Shown: piece by piece, positions 4,870 through 6,196 of the stretch
Numbering within the stretch: the first letter of the stretch is position 1
How the letters are laid out: every line of letters starts with the position of its first letter
Assembly (NCBI GenBank): GCA_002413075.1
Contig: DHWG01000145.1
Location: forward strand, 4,912-11,107
From: Desulfosporosinus sp. UBA5188
GTDB taxonomy: Bacteria; Bacillota; Desulfitobacteriia; Desulfitobacteriales; Desulfitobacteriaceae
Reading direction: 5' to 3'
DNA: 6,196 nt
Program-made: the position numbers and the translations under genes
Notes under the pieces: model-generated
The model's database searches: none
What the model was told of the DNA's origin: nothing
The model's input: only the letters and a program-made list of their open reading frames with translations

Positions 4870-5663
4870 TGCTCCTATTGACGCATGATAATTATCATAG
4901 CCTCGAAGCCAATTTGGACTATATGTCGCGCAGCCAGTACACAGGGTTTGTTTACGAGTGCGAGGCCAAAGAAATGGCCAAGTTATCCGATGTCTGGGTG
5001 GAAGTGCTGACCACCGCTCAGGAGGTGGGTCAATATGTGCATAGCTGGAGCGCCGGTACTCCCGAGGCGTTTATGATGAATCACCGAACCATGTTTACCA
5101 AAGCGTCGACCTTGAGAGCCGAATATCTCGTCGCGAACACGATGATTAACTGTCTCCAGGAAGATCTGTTTGTGATGTCTCACCTGGAAGGCGTCAAGGA
5201 GAAGATTATGACGGCCGATATGTTTGGCGTAACGTGGAAAGTCATGGCCAACGTCCAGAGCACTGAGCGCCGCCAAATCATTGACTTAGCCACCACCAGA
5301 AGTATCACCAAGAAGGTATGGGACGAGGGGACTAGGTTACATGTCTCCTTCCTTGAGCTCTATAAATCTCCTCTAAAGGCCGCCATCTATACGGAAGTCG
5401 AGCGGATCGCTCTGGGAAGAGCCGACGGGGACTGGTCCGAGTTTTTGCTCGTAGCCGTCAGTAAGGAGAAGTATCCAGATAAAGCGGTGATCACCATGAC
5501 GGACCCCAATCGATCCGCCGCGGAGCTAGCGAAAGTTGAGCTAAATATGCCGAGAATTATCGCGCTCAAGTCAGGCTTGGAGGCACCGATACGTTGTGAA
5601 GGCTGCGACTACTGCCGCGCAACCAAGGTGCTGAGTGCCGCCATTAACTATTTAGAGTTATGA
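4869..5663 (+). CDS. DUF3799/RecE-like PD-(D/E)XK family protein, probably catalytically dead
   Basis: This 264-residue protein aligns along its whole length with the phage PD-(D/E)XK nuclease-like family (DUF3799; RecE/lambda-exonuclease fold). Matching blocks are LTHDNYHSLEANLDYMSRSQ (4-23), VGQYVH (53-58), MFTKASTLRAEY (75-86), IMTADMFGVTWK (113-124), AAIYTEV (171-177) and VSKEKYPDKAVI (197-208). Cys31 with Cys243, Cys246 and Cys249 (RCEGCDYCRATK) could hold the Fe-S cluster typical of this group. The active site looks lost. The usual kIDxY acid position reads ANVQ (Asn128), the DLK motif reads DLA (Asp139, Ala141), and the conserved Gln before AAIY is Lys170. It starts within the ATPase stop (TAATG) behind AAGGGGG (4855-4861), so it is translationally coupled. 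It may be a structural or DNA-binding partner of the ATPase rather than a nuclease. Confidence 0.8.
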   Translation: MLLLTHDNYHSLEANLDYMSRSQYTGFVYECEAKEMAKLSDVWVEVLTTAQEVGQYVHSWSAGTPEAFMMNHRTMFTKASTLRAEYLVANTMINCLQEDLFVMSHLEGVKEKIMTADMFGVTWKVMANVQSTERRQIIDLATTRSITKKVWDEGTRLHVSFLELYKSPLKAAIYTEVERIALGRADGDWSEFLLVAVSKEKYPDKAVITMTDPNRSAAELAKVELNMPRIIALKSGLEAPIRCEGCDYCRATKVLSAAINYLEL

Positions 5664-5672
5664 GACCCTAGG

Positions 5673-5690
5673 GCCGGGTTCATCCCCGGC
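5673..5690. other. Short GC hairpin after the nuclease-like gene
   Basis: GCCGGG and CCCGGC pair perfectly around TTCATC, 9 nt past the stop of the nuclease-like gene. The following bases (TATTGG) do not form a T-run, so termination would be weak or factor-dependent. It may instead mark a processing or attenuation point before the replication gene, which has its own strong ribosome binding site. The rest of the 112-nt gap shows only a TATAAG (5754-5759) without a good -35. Confidence 0.3.
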
Positions 5691-5775
5691 TATTGGCAAA
5701 GGTTCTGAGCGAGGTAATTCAGTCTTCAGGTGTGATGCGTCTTAACACTGTTTTATAAGGGGGGGAGGTTTTCAA

Positions 5776-6189
5776 GTGTCATGGATCGAGAGTAATCAAG
5801 AAGTTGGTAGACATCCCAAAACCAAGAAGCTTGCTAGATTGTTAGATGTTTCAATCGTCACAGTGGTTGGGCATCTTCATTATCTCTGGTGGTGGGCAAT
5901 GGACTTTGCTCAGGATGGCTACATCGGTAAGTACGATGAATTCGATATTGCGGAAGCGTGCCTGTGGGTAGGGGATCATCAATCGTTTGTTGAGGCGCTC
6001 ATTCAGTCTGGATTTGTCGACAAAACAGAATCGGGCTTGTTGATCCACGACTGGTTTGAATATGCTGGCAGGTTGATCATCCAGAAGGATATGAAGCGAG
6101 AAAAAACCAACGAAAGGGTGAAACGCTTTAGAGATAAATCAGCAAAAACCTGTAACGCTGATGTAACGCTCCTACCGTACCTAACCTAA
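5776..6189 (+). CDS. Phage replication-protein N-terminal domain (DnaD-like wHTH), apparently frameshifted
   Basis: The N-terminal part of a phage replisome-organiser/DnaD-like protein. Residues 1-120 (WIESNQEVGRHPKTKKLARL, 3-22; HLHYLWWWAMDFAQDG, 33-48; GLLIHDWFEYAGRLI, 87-101) match the winged-helix replication-initiator domain common in Bacillota phages, followed by a basic stretch (KREKTNERVKRFRD, 107-120). It starts with GTG behind GGAGGT (5764-5769) at 6-nt spacing. As read, it ends at codon 137 (TAA 6187-6189), just inside a repeat. The repeat is open only in the -1 frame, where it encodes PTVPNLTV and runs off the window. A direct repeat TGTAACGCT (6151-6159 and 6162-6170, 11 nt apart) sits at the junction, which suggests a frameshift. 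Proteins of this family normally carry a TVPN-type linker and a C-terminal part. By analogy with DnaD/DnaB loaders it would recruit helicase at the phage origin. Confidence 0.75.
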   Translation: MSWIESNQEVGRHPKTKKLARLLDVSIVTVVGHLHYLWWWAMDFAQDGYIGKYDEFDIAEACLWVGDHQSFVEALIQSGFVDKTESGLLIHDWFEYAGRLIIQKDMKREKTNERVKRFRDKSAKTCNADVTLLPYLT

Positions 6190-6196
6190 CCGTACC
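6174..6196 (+). repeat. Start of a 15-nt-period repeat coding TVPNL, cut by window end
   Basis: ACCGTACC recurs at 6174 and 6189 (15-nt period) with CTAAC-CTAAC between. Read from 6171, the codons give P-T-V-P-N-L-T-V with no stop. The frame used by the upstream gene hits TAA at once, and the third frame also contains TAA. Phage replication initiators of this family often carry such a linker or an iteron-like origin inside the gene. The array continues beyond the window, so its copy number is unknown. Confidence 0.55.

Noticed and set aside
6174..6196. CRISPR or telomere-like array at the right edge
   Set aside because: The period is 15 nt without spacers, and it codes TVPNL in one frame, as in linker repeats of phage replication proteins.

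Overview
The window looks like a junction in a Bacillota (Firmicutes) chromosome, or a Bacillota prophage carrying cargo. Evidence: strong AGGAGG-type ribosome binding sites, frequent GTG/TTG starts, an ArsB permease of the Bacillus YdfA kind, and a phage lysogeny/early module whose proteins resemble those of temperate phages of Bacilli and Clostridia. The left part (about 1-2000) is visibly richer in A+T than the phage operon on the right (about 3200-5660). No rRNA, tRNA, CRISPR array, transposase or integrase was found.

Left block, minus strand (44-1820): a two-gene unit. A TTG-started 58-residue single-pass membrane protein (1713-1537) is followed 11 nt later by an ArsB-type arsenite/antimonite permease (1525-92). 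The permease carries an unusual His/Pro-rich insertion in its central loop. No arsR or arsA lies in the window. A hairpin follows the permease. The gap 1714-2017 holds a weak promoter candidate, a possible relic of an ABC-permease C terminus, and a perfect 19-bp hairpin that probably ends the repressor transcript.

Lysogeny switch (2018-3026): a CI/LexA-type repressor (helix-turn-helix plus S24 autoprotease) reads left, and a 66-residue Cro-like protein reads right. Between them lie divergent promoters. Two 17-bp operators of the form TTTnCGTnnnACGnAAA sit on the promoters, and a third, perfectly palindromic copy lies just beyond the Cro-like gene. This gives a consistent picture of autoregulation and of control of the early operon.

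Early operon, plus strand (3220-end): an SMC/Rad50-like phage ATPase overlaps by 1 nt a DUF3799/RecE-like PD-(D/E)XK protein, and a phage replication-protein N-terminal domain follows. The ATPase-nuclease pair resembles a phage recombination or DNA-end-processing module. The nuclease-like protein appears to lack its catalytic residues (D to N, K to A, Q to K by comparison with family motifs as I recall them), and the ATPase has an atypical Walker B/H-switch. The replication gene runs into a TVPNL-coding repeat in the wrong frame, next to an 11-nt direct repeat, so it looks frameshifted. These three points, together with the operator set, are the observations most worth following up.
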